Below are positions 47,596 to 59,209 of a DNA stretch of 64,000 bases, one piece after another. Under the pieces are notes generated by a model. It was given only the letters and a program-made list of their open reading frames with translations. It did no database searches and was not told the origin of the DNA. The stretch's first letter is position 1. Each line of letters opens with the position of its first letter. A program made the position numbers and the translations under genes. The DNA comes from Rotaria sordida (taxonomy: Eukaryota; Rotifera; Eurotatoria; Philodinida; Philodinidae), in assembly GCA_905250125.1 (NCBI GenBank), contig CAJNOL010000871.1, positions 1 to 64,000 of the forward strand, read 5' to 3'.

Positions 47596-50493
47596 ATGAC
47601 GAAATTTTACGAAAAATTACAGGTAAGATTCTGTTTTAGGAAAAATTTATCGAAAAAAATTAGATCAAATCAAAACTTAATCAATAGATAATTCTTGAAT
47701 ATTCATGTGCTTCTTATAGATTTTATTAAAGTACGAAATAAATTTAAAAAAAAAATCAAAATAATACAATGCATTGTCATTTAATTGAGATAAAATACAC
47801 AAGAAAAGAAAACATTTGATTTTTTTCGTGAATAAATCAAAGATCTTAATTAATTTATATTTTATTTTTTTAGAACTTACTCATAAGCTATGAAGATAGA
47901 CCTAAAGCGATTGTAACAGAACAAGAGTTGGGCGAGTTGGTGTACGTCTTTCGTGGCATAGAAAAAGGCAGACCAGTATGGCGTTATGTTCTTGTGCCTG
48001 CTAACAAACTCAATGATTTAGAAGCTCAGCATGCAAGTACAAATATCAATGTTTTAGAATTTGGCCGGTTGATCGAATATCTTGATAATGGAGGTAAAAT
48101 TGAACAAATGTTTGGATGGGGCTTCGATCCACCCAAAATAATTCAAACATGGATTGAAGAGCATTATGGTAAATAAAAATATCATTCTTCATTTTTTTGT
48201 TTCTTATACTTGATGACTGGACACATGCTAAACTCGAATTTTGCATTCAAGTTCGTGTTCGGTCCTGAATGCAGTCTTCTTCAATTTATTGATAAAACTA
48301 AAGAGCGCAGAACTAAACAAAAAAGGAAGACTGTCCCTGTTGATTTACAATAAGTTCACGCATGATGAAATAAATCAACGAGCAACTTAAGGCTAGAAAA
48401 CATTCGAAAATAATTTAATGTTGTTCAAGAATATCTAAACTCGAACTTAAACTTGCTCGAAATGAAGAGTGCTTCTATAATCGTCGATATAATTCAAAAA
48501 CTGCTTGAAATCATCATTCAGTTCTCAAAAACAAACGTTTGGACTAAATCCGAACTGTTCTGTTGGAACTTCCAACTAGAGCTCGATTTCATTGTATGAA
48601 AATTTATGTCCTATTTCAATTTAAACAGTTTCATTGATTTCTTTAATTGAATCTCAATGAATATGTTCTCTATTGAAAAGATACTTATTCTGAAGTTCAG
48701 TCAAATTTACAATATCATCACCATCCGGAAAAGAAAAGCAATATATAGTCAGATTATGATCTCGTTGTCATAGAAAAGTTCCAGTACTAAAAAGGATACG
48801 CTAGATTTTTACAGTAGGTTACGTAGCTTGAAATCAGTTTTTAGTCTTGTGTCTCTTATTTCTCTGAAAGGAAAACATTTCGAAATGTTACATCTCGAAC
48901 AGTTTTGCCTCGGTGTTCTTAAGAAACTTCGAAAACAAAGGATCATCTTTAAAGATTTCAATTAAATATAATCTTCCATGAGAAAACATAATTAGTCGTA
49001 TTGCATAGAAGGTTGCTTTTTTGAAGAAAACTATTGCGTTAATTACCAATATAGTTCCACTATCGTATAAATCTTGGACATCGTATGAAAAATGCAATAT
49101 AAAATGAGCATGACAAATCGGCTATTCTATACAACTAGATAACATCATGAAAACCTTTACAATTGATTTAGAACAAGTTTAAAAAATCTGTTAAATAAGA
49201 ATTATACATCAAAGTCAGCCAATTTATAGATTCAACATCAGCAAATCTGTTAGGATTCTTTTTCTGCCGAGTCTCTTTGCTAAGAGAATATCATTATTTT
49301 TTTGTATGACGATAAATTTATTTTTATTTTTTATGATATATATTATAGATCCAGCATCTATTGATGAAAACATTAGTTTGATTTATGAGAAAGATGACAT
49401 TCGATTATGTACTATGCAACGTGCAGTTCCACAACAGAAATTAGGCTTTTGTGCACATTACCATCGAAAAGAACGTTTTCATTATATCGAGTTCTATGAT
49501 AATTGGGAATCGAGTCTGGCCTACCGAGCAGGCATCAAAAATTTTGATCGAATCATCGAACTAAACGGTGTTAATATTGAAAACGATACATCACATGACC
49601 TACGAAGCCGTTTCAGTACTGACCAACATCTTCCAGTTCAAATGCTTGTCTGTAGTCCAGCTACATATATTCATTACAGATCTACTGGAAAACTTTTGCA
49701 TAGTCATCTTCGAACTGTCCATCATTTGAAACCTGCATATGCTACGTCAAGTAACTAACATGCATTTTAATGTCTCTTGTTATTTGATTATTATTTCAAT
49801 TATCGATATAATTTTAGCGTTGGACTCGAATACAAATGCAAAACAAGTTTCTATCGATCATCACAGTTTTTCTGCTGTACAATGGGAAAATAGTTGCACT
49901 GTATCTATAGTACCTCAGTCAGCGATTTTCAAATCACATGAATTTACTCATGTAAATGATGTCTGCTTTATCGAAACAGCTGGACACTATCAAAAAGGAC
50001 AAATTATTTTCAAAGGTTTATAATCATTGTGGCTAAATATTATTTAAAAGCAATTTTATTTCGTTGCAGGTTCACATGATGATTGTGAAAAGTTGACACC
50101 ACATTCGATTAAATCAGTGATCGGAAACGTTTTCCATACAGCGGCCAGTTTATTGATTAGAAAAAAGCGATACATTTTGGATGCAAAGACAAAGACTAGT
50201 CATGATTTTGCTAATAACAACTGTATATCTTTACAAAAATCATCTCAGGTATATCTTATATGAATGAGTTGCTTATTTCCCAATGACTCTATAGAAAAGA
50301 ATAAAAATTGAAGTCATACTTAATATAATGAACGTTCGCAAAACAAGTATTCTAATGAAAAGTTCATGTTTTATTGTAGAAACTGGAAACAGATGCAATA
50401 CAATCCAAAACTGCTATTCAGAATATAAATAATGATACCAATGTGGGACAGCACACACATAATATCAAACATATTCAAGACCGTAAGTTATAA
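47596..50493 (+). CDS. PDZ domain protein (six exons)
   Basis: Exons 47596-47622, 47874-48168, 49349-49750, 49818-50015, 50070-50248 and 50380-50493 keep phase and give 404 residues. A PDZ domain spans about residues 128-216: the carboxylate-binding loop is LGFCAHY (residue 139 on), followed by WESSLAYRAGIKNFDRIIELNGVNIEND, which is typical of NHERF-like PDZ domains. The N-terminal 105 residues (ELVYVFRGIEKGRPVWRYVL ... EEHYG) form a conserved-looking module I cannot name. The C-terminal part is Ser/Lys-rich with no recognised domain. It probably scaffolds membrane-protein tails. Intron 2 is 1.18 kb, far larger than the others, and I see no clear transposon in it. The last codons overlap a GTAAGT-type donor (CCGTAAGTTATAA), so a further exon is possible. 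The 9-residue first exon is the least certain. Confidence 0.7.
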
Positions 50494-50601
50494 CTACGTG
50501 CCATTTTCAGCAGAAAACTAAAACTTTTGAATAAGAAGCGATGAAAATATCTTCAAGTAATGAACTTCACTCATTTTTATCGCCATAAAATCTACTTTTA
50601 A

Positions 50602-51669
50602 ATGGAGATAAAGTCTAATATCATTATTAAAATAGTGTTCTACATTCTAGTACTTAAATACTTTGATAATATCACCACCAAACACTTCTATTATGATGAG
50701 CGCTACGTTCTGAAAAAAAAAATCATTTTCAATTTAGATTCATGTACAACATTAGAACAGCTTCCAAACCAATTATTTTTCTATTTATTTACTTTCATCG
50801 ATATTCAACATTTATATAGCGCTTTCTGTGGACTCAATTCACAGCTGAACGATACGATTCGATCCTGTAAAAATCTCTGTTTAACTTTCAATGAAAAAAC
50901 TGATCCATTGTTGATGAAATCCTATTCACCTTATGTTAATCGATTAATAATGCAGACCTCCAATAATTGTGATTTTAGTCAATGTCCTTATTTACATACA
51001 TTGATATTATGTGATAGCAATCCGAAACATCTATTGCAAATTAAGCCTGAAATCATTCCCAATCTGACTCAACTATCTTTGTTATTAGGATTGAAATTCA
51101 TTCCTCCCCAGCAATTAATTTGTGATGTGTTCTCTAATAAATTTCCATCTCTTCGTCATGTTCATTTGGGTCGTATCGATTATTCTACTTGCCATTCATG
51201 GACTACATCACCTTCTCTCCAGTTTGTGTCAATCTTTTCTTGTAAATCAATGTCTATTCTAGCAATTCTGACTTCATGCCCCAATCTTCATCATCTGCAA
51301 ATTCATATTTTCTGTGGCGATAACAATATATTCACATTGTCTACACCACAAAATCATCCACTTCGACGACTTATTGTTTGGAGTAATTATACGGAACTAT
51401 ATTTTAATGATATTGACAGATTTCTTGCTTATACACCCAACGTTGAATATTTGTATCTACAAACCGTATATAGTACACCATTTATTCATTTAGCACAAAA
51501 TCTGATCAATCGACTACATCATTTGTCTCGATTTGATTGTTATATCAGAGAAATGTTGACTAGGGATGGCCGTATTGGTAATCTAACTAGCATACATCGA
51601 GTTCATTCATGTTTCAATAATGTTAAATGTATAGAAGAAAATGACAAATGTCGAATATTTTCTACTTAA
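50602..51669 (+). CDS. F-box protein with leucine-rich C-terminal part
   Basis: A 355-residue frame. An F-box lies at about residues 50-90 (TTLEQLPNQLFFYLFTFIDI, then LYSAFCGLNSQLN), followed by irregular leucine-rich segments (YLHTLILC, NLTQLSLLLG, SLRHVHLG, NLHHLQIH, HPLRRLIVW, NVEYLYLQ). F-box proteins of this kind recruit substrates to SCF ubiquitin ligases. Many similar divergent F-box genes are, to my knowledge, found in bdelloids. The hydrophobic first 45 residues are unlike F-box N-termini. An acceptor-like TTTTCAATTTAG ends at 50738, so the true exon may start at 50739 with an upstream first exon. It begins about 110 bp after the PDZ gene stop, on the same strand; separate transcripts are assumed. 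Confidence 0.75.
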   Translation: MEIKSNIIIKIVFYILVLKYFDNITTKHFYYDERYVLKKKIIFNLDSCTTLEQLPNQLFFYLFTFIDIQHLYSAFCGLNSQLNDTIRSCKNLCLTFNEKTDPLLMKSYSPYVNRLIMQTSNNCDFSQCPYLHTLILCDSNPKHLLQIKPEIIPNLTQLSLLLGLKFIPPQQLICDVFSNKFPSLRHVHLGRIDYSTCHSWTTSPSLQFVSIFSCKSMSILAILTSCPNLHHLQIHIFCGDNNIFTLSTPQNHPLRRLIVWSNYTELYFNDIDRFLAYTPNVEYLYLQTVYSTPFIHLAQNLINRLHHLSRFDCYIREMLTRDGRIGNLTSIHRVHSCFNNVKCIEENDKCRIFST

Positions 51670-53172
51670 TGGATTCTTAATGGTAGAAAATAAGAGTAAA
51701 TAAATATTCTTTTTATAATATAAAACTTGGTTGTTCTGTGGATTTACCAAACGTTCGTTGTTTGCATTGTAATTAATAATTGGATTTTTTCTATTTCTTA
51801 TTCTTTCATCCCACAAATGGTGTGATTTGTATTTTAATGCACTACAGAAATCTGATCGATACATTTCTTTTTATGTTTAGTAATAGAAGATTCCACAAGA
51901 GACATCTGTGAACTCGACAATAAAATAGTCTTTATCTTTTACTATTGTTATCATTATAACAGCATGCCAGTAAAAATGTCTATCTTGATGACATCACTGA
52001 ATTATTAGTTACAAGAGCATAATTCTATAAGTGTAGATGCAGATAAAGCACATATTTTTTACAGTCACTCAGCCTGACATCTACATCTACACACACAACT
52101 CATACCCAGTATTTCTGGACATGGTAAAATAAAAAAAAAACAAAAATATTTCAACATTTATGTCAAAAGCGTATTTATTTCTCTTTCTTTTTCAAAGACT
52201 GCCCCGACTATAAACAATCATAATGATAGAAATTCACTTGTCTAGGTTTTCTTACTCGTTTCAAAAAGGAATCGAAAGTCGAAATCATCATAGAAATTTT
52301 CAATTCGAAATAATTATGTAGAATTTAAAGCCATCTGATGAGACTCGTAGCGGAGTTGAAAGGCATTGCGGCAGATGGGTTCTCGAACACACACACATAC
52401 CAAGTATACATCCAATGTTTCGATTCAATGTTGTAGACAATGATTTTGTAGTCAACATTTTGAATTAGAAATTTTTGAGATAATACAATTTTTTTTATGA
52501 TGTCTTATATAATTACTATGTCTTTGAAAAATGTGAAAACGTTTTTTATTCAACCAGTGACTTTCAAAAAAAGTATTATTTTCTTTCTCTTTCTGAAAGA
52601 AAAAAAAAGAAAGTGAAAGAACCACATTTATACGTGTTAATATAGTCATACCATGTGCTTAACTACACCACTCCATCTTATATCTTGCCCTTCTCAACTT
52701 AAATATATACTATTCTATTTTTAAAGACAGTATTATATTCTTCTCTCTTGGTTTTGATCATATTTTTCGTAGTTTCGATAGAACACAACAATTATCACCA
52801 AAAACCTTATTATTATACTATAGTGTATATCCATTTTCTTAAATGAAATACACTCATTAAGAAACCAATTATCTTACCGTAAGAATTATTTAACAATCTT
52901 AATACTTATTTCGATTTAGATTGACGATTCAAACATTGATATTCGAGTAGAACTAAAAAAGACTTGATTGAACAAATTTTTATTTCAGTTTAATCACTTT
53001 CTAAAATAATATTTCGAAGTGGTGTTAAGACCATAGGACTAGATGATATATAATCGATGGGCACATTTTTACTTTAATCACACTCTACACTGATTGTTAT
53101 CATTTATGCATATAACATTGCGGGAGGATGAGGGTGCTATCTGATAAGTGTAATTAAAGTAAAAATGTACTC
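51670..53172. other. AT-rich intergenic stretch
   Basis: No supported gene. A weak G/C-rich palindrome-like patch is at 52030-52110 (GTGTAGATGCAG, then CATCTACATCTACACACACA). A small hairpin with ACATTTTTACTTTAATCACA and its inverse spans 53063-53170. Confidence 0.4.
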
Positions 53173-53252
53173 AGGGTGTGAGTGGGTGTGGTTGAATGTA
53201 ACAGCAAAGAGAAGAAAAACACTTCCATTCACACCCATATCTCCACACACAG
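53173..53252. repeat. Telomere-like palindrome 4
   Basis: G-rich arm AGGGTGTGAGTGGGTGTGG, a spacer of about 35 bases, then CATTCACACCCATATCTCCA and CACACA. It lies about 360 bp beyond the stop of the minus-strand ARH-like gene. Confidence 0.7.
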
Positions 53253-53611
53253 GTCAGTAAAAAAATTAGCCAAGAAGAGATTATTTAGAGAGAAGGCCAG
53301 ATTGAAGTATAAGAGAATGAAAATAACAGAAATTTTATTTTTTAAATTGTAGATTTATTTATTCAGTAAAATAAAACTTGCACTTTTACTTCATGTTTAG
53401 TTGTTTTCAACAATCGGATAGCATTCTGTTCCGAGTCATCGCAGATGACTAGTATGAATAGTGAGCTTTTCTAAAGTTGATCGACTGCAAGGAAAATATC
53501 GAGCCAGAGGAACTCTCGTTGGCAGTACCTTATATTGATAGTAATAGTTGAAAAATCGAGATATTGTTGCGGTTTTTCTAGCTCAATATTTTATTTTTTG
53601 ACAATTTTTGA

Positions 53612-54685
53612 TTACATAGTCTGCGAGCAAGATGGAAGAAGATTAAGATGATGTACTAGAGCCTGTCCAAACTCCTCTCCAATCTGTCGAATATAGTCAG
53701 ATCGAAAGACAATTTCAGCACGACGTTTGTCGATGGCCTGTTGACCTTGTGTAGCACCTAAAAGCGCACCAATCATAGCCGCAATAATATTTGTATCACC
53801 ACCCATCTGTATTGCTTTTTCAAGTGTTTCGAATGTCACTCGTTCTGCCGCAACAAGACCAATAACCATCGACAATGTATCCACACAGAAGAATGTTCCA
53901 CCATGACTCACATCTAACAAAAGGTCATTGTTTATCTCATGAAAATTTTCCAGGAAGCGATGAATTCGAATACTCAACAGATCTTTTTCGGTAACAAGGT
54001 TGTACTTGCATTCATATTGAACAGAAAGTTGACGAACATATAGCAGAAAGGCCTTTCTTTCTACATCAGATGATGGCAAATCATGTTTGAAAATAAATAC
54101 ACATAGATAAACGTAGATGAGTGCAGTAACAATTGTAACTGGACTGACGTGTGTCATTCGACAGATTGTTTCGACTAATTTATCATCAATATTGATGTCA
54201 CAAACATGGAAAAAGAAGGCGAGTGGTGTCAACTTCATGATAACACCATTTCCAGTCGATGAGCCACCACTGTTACAATATGAATAGGATCCTTGAGCAA
54301 TTCTTTCTATCGCATTTTTGGTTCCAGTACTCCAACCATCTGTGCAATCCCACCATTCTAGTACATGTTCATCGACAATACTTGTGATCAATGGTGTCTT
54401 TTCAGCATCATCACAAAGATGTTTCGCAATTGCATGCATAATAGCGAGAGAGAGCTGTGTTGCATCTCCCCATCGACCTGTTGGCCATTCTTTAGGAATG
54501 TACGGATTGCGACCAGCAGCATTGATAAACAATGATTCATTTTTGTTGAGTGACATCTGAATTTCGGCGATTTGTTCTGGAATAAGATTTTCGAATGGAA
54601 TCCCCATGGCATCTCCAACAGCAGTGCCAAATGCCATGCCAAGTGCTCGGTCAATTATTTTGTTTGGTTGCAACAATATTGACAT
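53612..54685 (-). CDS. ADP-ribosylglycohydrolase-fold protein (ARH/DraG family)
   Basis: A single-exon frame of 357 residues that covers the whole ADP-ribosylglycohydrolase fold. The opening helix motif ALGMAFGTAVGDAMGIPFE (residues 14-32) is typical, as is the late segment MGGDTNIIAAMIGALLGA (294-311). Active ARH/DraG enzymes remove ADP-ribose from proteins using two metal ions held by a TDDT-type site and a GDTDT-type site. Here the first reads GDAT (residues 73-76) and the second GDTNI (296-300), so at least two expected acidic ligands are replaced. The protein may be a binder, or may use altered chemistry. No signal peptide is seen. Telomere-like palindromes lie on both sides. The fold call is firm; catalytic activity is doubtful. 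Confidence 0.88.
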   Translation of the reverse strand: MSILLQPNKIIDRALGMAFGTAVGDAMGIPFENLIPEQIAEIQMSLNKNESLFINAAGRNPYIPKEWPTGRWGDATQLSLAIMHAIAKHLCDDAEKTPLITSIVDEHVLEWWDCTDGWSTGTKNAIERIAQGSYSYCNSGGSSTGNGVIMKLTPLAFFFHVCDINIDDKLVETICRMTHVSPVTIVTALIYVYLCVFIFKHDLPSSDVERKAFLLYVRQLSVQYECKYNLVTEKDLLSIRIHRFLENFHEINNDLLLDVSHGGTFFCVDTLSMVIGLVAAERVTFETLEKAIQMGGDTNIIAAMIGALLGATQGQQAIDKRRAEIVFRSDYIRQIGEEFGQALVHHLNLLPSCSQTM

Positions 54686-54972
54686 TAAATAAGTTTTAAA
54701 TATGTGTTCGACTTACAGTCGTTATTTTATGTATAAGATTCTATTTGGTTATTTCAATTTATATAAAGAAAATGACTATGAAAAAATGAATCGCAAAAGA
54801 TTTATGAGAAGAATGCCATCTGTAATTGTGAATCAGTTTTGTAAGCTTCTACTGTTACATATAATAGAGGATTAGAAAGTACGAGCATATCATAATACAA
54901 AACAAATCAATAAACCCGTTTTTTATGTAGTCAACAAACTTTTTCGACAAAAAGGCGTTATTTATACACTTA

Positions 54973-55034
54973 AGGGTGTGAATGTGGGTGTAGATCTTGT
55001 CCTCAATAACACTCACACTCACACTATACCCACA
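54973..55034. repeat. Telomere-like palindrome 5
   Basis: AGGGTGTGAATGTGGGTGTAG, a spacer (ATCTTGTCCTCAATAA), then CACTCACACTCACACTATAC and CCACA. It lies about 290 bp upstream of the start of the minus-strand ARH-like gene. Confidence 0.75.
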
Positions 55035-55277
55035 TTGTCGGCCCGCATGTTTTTCAATATCTTTTTCTCAAAAGATGGTAAAAATTTTTCAAAATTAGTA
55101 CACAGTTTTTTTCTAGTGTACATGGATATTGATCTGTAAAAGTAATATTCAGCAAGCAATTGGAGAAAATCCAAGTATACAGTTTTGTAGAGTAAAACTT
55201 GTTGTATCTTTTGAGATATTGTTTGATTACCAGATTTAACAAGTTTGATATATGGTATTAGTGGAGAAACAACAGCT

Positions 55278-55341
55278 GGTATGAGTGTGGGTGTGGGTAT
55301 GATAATATTCGGATAAGATACTTACACACACCCACACCCAG
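55278..55341. repeat. Telomere-like palindrome 6
   Basis: GGTATGAGTGTGGGTGTGGG, a spacer of about 20 bases (ATATTCGGATAAGATAC), then TTACACACACCCACACCCAG. It is one of the best-formed members and sits about 350 bp upstream of the TATA-driven small gene at 55692. Confidence 0.8.
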
Positions 55342-55637
55342 ACCTTCGCACCATAGAACATGTTAGGATTTCGCCTGGAAAATTCCAACTTTTTATGTTT
55401 TTTAAAGACCAGACAAATAATAAAATAGGCATTATTTTCTTTTTCTAATCATGTGTAATTAGGGAGATCGTAAAATAATATCAATTCTTTCCATATAAGC
55501 AAATATTTGATAGTGTGACCAAAAAAACATTAAAAAATTACCAAGTGTCACTCTATGAATGATAAGTAAGAGGTGTTTACTCATTTTTCTCAACATATAT
55601 GAGTCAACTCTTATCAGTGACAATCATACTTGATAGG

Positions 55638-55649
55638 TGTATATAAAAG
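55638..55649 (+). promoter_or_regulatory. TATA box of the small Cys/His gene
   Basis: GTGTATATAAAAGTG contains a canonical TATATAAAAG. The ATG at 55692 lies about 45 bp downstream, so transcription would start near 55670. That argues against the upstream in-frame ATG at 55653. Confidence 0.6.
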
Positions 55650-55691
55650 TGTTTGAGTCTAACACTATTCTCATTTTTGCTATCAACAATT

Positions 55692-55913
55692 ATGTCGTGT
55701 CGCAAATGTGGTTGTGAATCGTTTGTTTGGAATCCGGTATCGGCTTTTCAAAAAGCTACTTCTGGTGGTAACTTCTCGGCAAATGTACCGAGTACAGGTG
55801 GATCGACAGCCAGTGCCACGTTAGGTACACTTCCTTTGCAAGATAATAAATCGGATCAGACAGCTTATCGTAACTGCATGTGTGGTCATCATTACAATTA
55901 CCATGAACAATGA
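55692..55913 (+). CDS. Small Cys/His-rich, probably zinc-binding protein (73 residues)
   Basis: I chose the ATG at 55692 (MSCRKCGCESF) because the TATA box at 55638-55649 would place the upstream in-frame ATG at 55653 before the transcription start. The N-terminus has C-x2-C-x-C. The centre is a Gly/Ser/Thr/Ala-rich linker. The C-terminus has NCMCGHHYNYHEQ, a C-x-C-G-H-H-x3-H set that could complete one metal site. I know of no function for this arrangement. It resembles tiny metal-binding proteins found in several eukaryotes. It is intronless, has a stop followed by AATATAAA-type sequence, and lies between two telomere-like palindromes. Confidence 0.7.
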   Translation: MSCRKCGCESFVWNPVSAFQKATSGGNFSANVPSTGGSTASATLGTLPLQDNKSDQTAYRNCMCGHHYNYHEQ

Positions 55914-56066
55914 AAATATAAAACTCTTTTACAATTTATTTTAATCACAAATTCAATTTTTTTATATCATATAACGGGTGTGCCATAATAAACTAGACAA
56001 AATGTTGATGCATTTTTTTCCTACTTCCTCGACAGATAGAAAGTTTCTTTAAGTACCAAAAGAAGA

Positions 56067-56131
56067 TGGGGTGTGGGTGGAGTATGGCTGTTGGTGCTGG
56101 TGAAAACAAGGCCCACACCCACACCCCATCC
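56067..56131. repeat. Telomere-like palindrome 7
   Basis: GATGGGGTGTGGGTGG and the inverted CACCCACACCCCATC give 15 perfectly paired bases around a spacer of about 33 bases. This is the cleanest arm match of the set. It begins about 155 bp after the stop of the small Cys/His gene. Confidence 0.8.
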
Positions 56132-58881
56132 TTATACTGCTGTTTCCAAAGCTCCACAAGATTTTTATTCTTCTTGATGTTTCGATAAAAGCTTTCAGGA
56201 CATTACTTATGTGATTGAAAATTACAACACAATCAGACTACTTTAATCGTACATGAAAACTCTATATTCATCCTAATCTTTGGCAGAGATTACGAGGTCA
56301 TATTGTTAGAAAAAACGAATGTTTCAAACTGCTGAATGTGAAACCCATTCATACATAATTCAACAATTAATCTTAAATCTGGAATGTCTGGCTTTAGAAA
56401 TCTAAAATAGTATACTGTCATGTTTGTCATAGCCTTTAGAGAAGGCTTAGAGGATAGTTTAATTCTCTCACTTTATATCTCTCTGTATTCCTTAACCGAA
56501 CACTGATTATATCATGATTGCACTGTGATCACATTCAATATCATAATCAGTTCTGCGGCACAAAACTTTCATCAGATTGCATAACTGGAAGGCTTTTTTT
56601 ATATTGAATATATTATTTCGCACTATAACATTCGAGAAAACTCGTTCCTTCGTAAATCTATTGTCTCTGATCGTATTCTCAGGCATCATGTGTTCGATAA
56701 TGAGATATGTGAGCTGAATATTCGCAAGAACGACATGACCGTCATTTTGGATGTCGGAAACTTGAACTGTCTTGAGATAACGAATAAAGATAAAGCAAAA
56801 CGTATTCGACAGAGAATGTTCGCACCAAACACATTCATCACGTTCTTGACTTCTTTTTAGAGGTTATGGTTGACAAAGAATTGAAAAATGGAAGAAACTA
56901 GAAAGCGACTAAATTTGAGCCTTTTTTTATAAATAAAGCATCTCCTGAAAAAAGGCATGATGTAAAATAATTTTTCATCAGTATTTGGTTTAGAAATGTA
57001 TCTCCTTTATTCTTAGTCGATTAAATGATCATTCCAATGCAAATTATATACATATATATATATATATATATATTATATAAATTCTCCCTTCAGATGTATT
57101 TAAGCATAAGCCTATCCATATTATTATAGATAGTACCAATGATTTTCGTATTTACCCGTTTCATGTCTATCTGAAGATAAATTTCTAATTCATATTTAAT
57201 AATATGTTGTTGAAATTATTACTATTTAGATAGTTCTCTAAAAAAATAGAACTCTAGATATCGACAGCGCATTTTTGAAAAATCTTTTGTTCGAGTTATG
57301 AAAAAATAATTACAAATGCATGTAAATTCTTCTAATATCTTTTAAAATTTTGAAAAAATTTTTCGTTTCTACTCTAGCCAATGTTAACCAAGAAGTGTAT
57401 TCAATTCATATTCACATAATGATGATAAAAACAAGATAGGACGATTATTGTGTCACAAGATGAATATGAAGCAAGTAGAAAGAATTTCGATTTATCTTTG
57501 AATAAATCTTTTTTTTAAAAACAACAACAATATAAACAATGAAAGATGTTGAAAAAATATTGATTTTCGAATGAGTATTTTTTTTTTTATTTCTGGAATT
57601 TATTTTTTTTTGTCGGTTATAACTGAGCAATGTAACATTATTAAAACAAATGTTAATTGTGAACTCCTTCTTTGATATTTCCATTTTCTCATCTGAAGGT
57701 GTTTTATGTTTTTGCGTGATTTTATACTTCAGAAAATTGTAAAAACTATGTTCTCACTCTAATAGTAAGTGAAAGAAAAGAGAAGAGAATAGAAGAAATT
57801 GAATCATGTACTATAGAGATCGATTGAAATCAGTACTCGTGGTGATATTAAACGTCATGAAGAACACATTCCGAACGCATTCATAGCTTGAATGCAGAAC
57901 GCATGCAACCTACGTTTGCCTCAACCTAGGTATGGTCCGATTTGTAAATAAAACGTTCGGTACCACTCTTTTAATACTAATTAGATAGTATTTCCTATTT
58001 TAAACAATGAATTGGATGACGAAGGCTATCTCATGCTGAATAATTATCGATGAGTTTTTTCAGAAAATAAATGAATTTTCTTATTTGCTGGATTCTTCTA
58101 GTTTTCTAGATAAGCTGAACAGCAAATAATTGACTGGAGTAATTTTTCAGATATTGACAGTTTTCTGTTAAATTCCTATCATGGTTGTTCCAAAATAAAT
58201 AGCATTTATAGTTGGATGATAATTGGCTAAGAGCTGTTTCGTCGTCGAACAAACTTGTGTCTTCATCGTCGTAGTCGAATAGAACGAGCTGTTGGTAGTT
58301 TGAAGCTGTGCTCTTTTCTTTTGTCACATAGAGAAAATCTAGTTGAAAGAGAAACAAACGTCTCTCCTACCCAAGGCAAACGGCATCATACATTCGCCTA
58401 TCTCTTATCTCCATAACACTTCATTGCATTTCTTGACAAGAAAAAATGGTGTGTTCGGATTGACATTAAACCTATGTCCATTGCAAAATGACGATTAGTA
58501 TATGACAGTCTCTCTGTCTTATCTAGACTTACATTCGTTGTCGTAAAAGAAGTGTTTTTTCTTCTTTCTATCTCTTCTCAACAGCTGAAGTAAGCAAAAG
58601 AAGAATAGTTTTTATCATACGCTACCACATCTAACGATACTCTCAACTCATCTATTGCATATATGTAAAATAGCAGAGTATCAGACGGATGATCAATTTT
58701 TTTCTCAGTCTGAACTTATATTTCAGTTTGAGTGTAAAATCATTTCATTGTCTAACTTTTCTAGTGTATTTGAGCAAATGTTCTTTCATTTTTTGTCTGG
58801 ATGAGCTTTTCTGTTGTAATTATCTAAAAATTATTGAGTTCTTCAAATGAAATTGTCGAATCTAGAGAAAAATCAGCTTAA
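56132..58881. other. AT-rich gene-poor stretch
   Basis: On the minus strand between about 56850 and 56507 a frame reads in protein-like fashion (RYLKTVQVSDIQNDGHVVL, later VIVRNNIFNIKKAFQLC, ending at 56507). It may be a decayed exon, but no family is assigned. A (TA)n microsatellite lies at 57047-57073. Nothing else is supported. Confidence 0.35.
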
Positions 58882-59209
58882 CCCTTTGAGGACGATGGAA
58901 CATACGTTGTTCCACCTATTTTCCATTAGAGAAGATGTTTGCTCTCCATTGAAGTATTATAATCTGTAAAAAGTAATAGGTCATCCCATCTGCCATCTTA
59001 TGCATATACTTTTTCTCTTTCTTTCTGTCGTATAGATCCTTTTCAGATGTTCTCCTTTCTTTCTACTACAATACACTAACTTCATGCCATCACCCTCTCT
59101 TTTCTTGATGTATTATCATCAGGTTTTTATGTAACTATCCTAAGCCTAATACAATAAATTGATTGAAGAGGCAGTTTTCAATTGAAAAAATAATTCCGTC
59201 CGCAAAGGG
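58882..59209. mobile_element. 328-bp piggyBac-type MITE with TTAA duplications
   Basis: The ends are CCCTTTGAGGACG and the inverted CGTCCGCAAAGGG, matching at 12 of 13 bases. Both ends are flanked directly by TTAA (58878-58881 and 59210-59213), the target duplicated by piggyBac transposases. It is short, carries no transposase and must have been moved in trans. Confidence 0.8.

Noticed and set aside
52030..52110. Further telomere-like palindrome
   Set aside because: The G-rich arm (GTGTAGATGCAG) is too short and too degenerate to count with the set.
56507..56850. Protein-like minus-strand frame
   Set aside because: No recognised family, no clear splice sites or start; could not be distinguished from chance.
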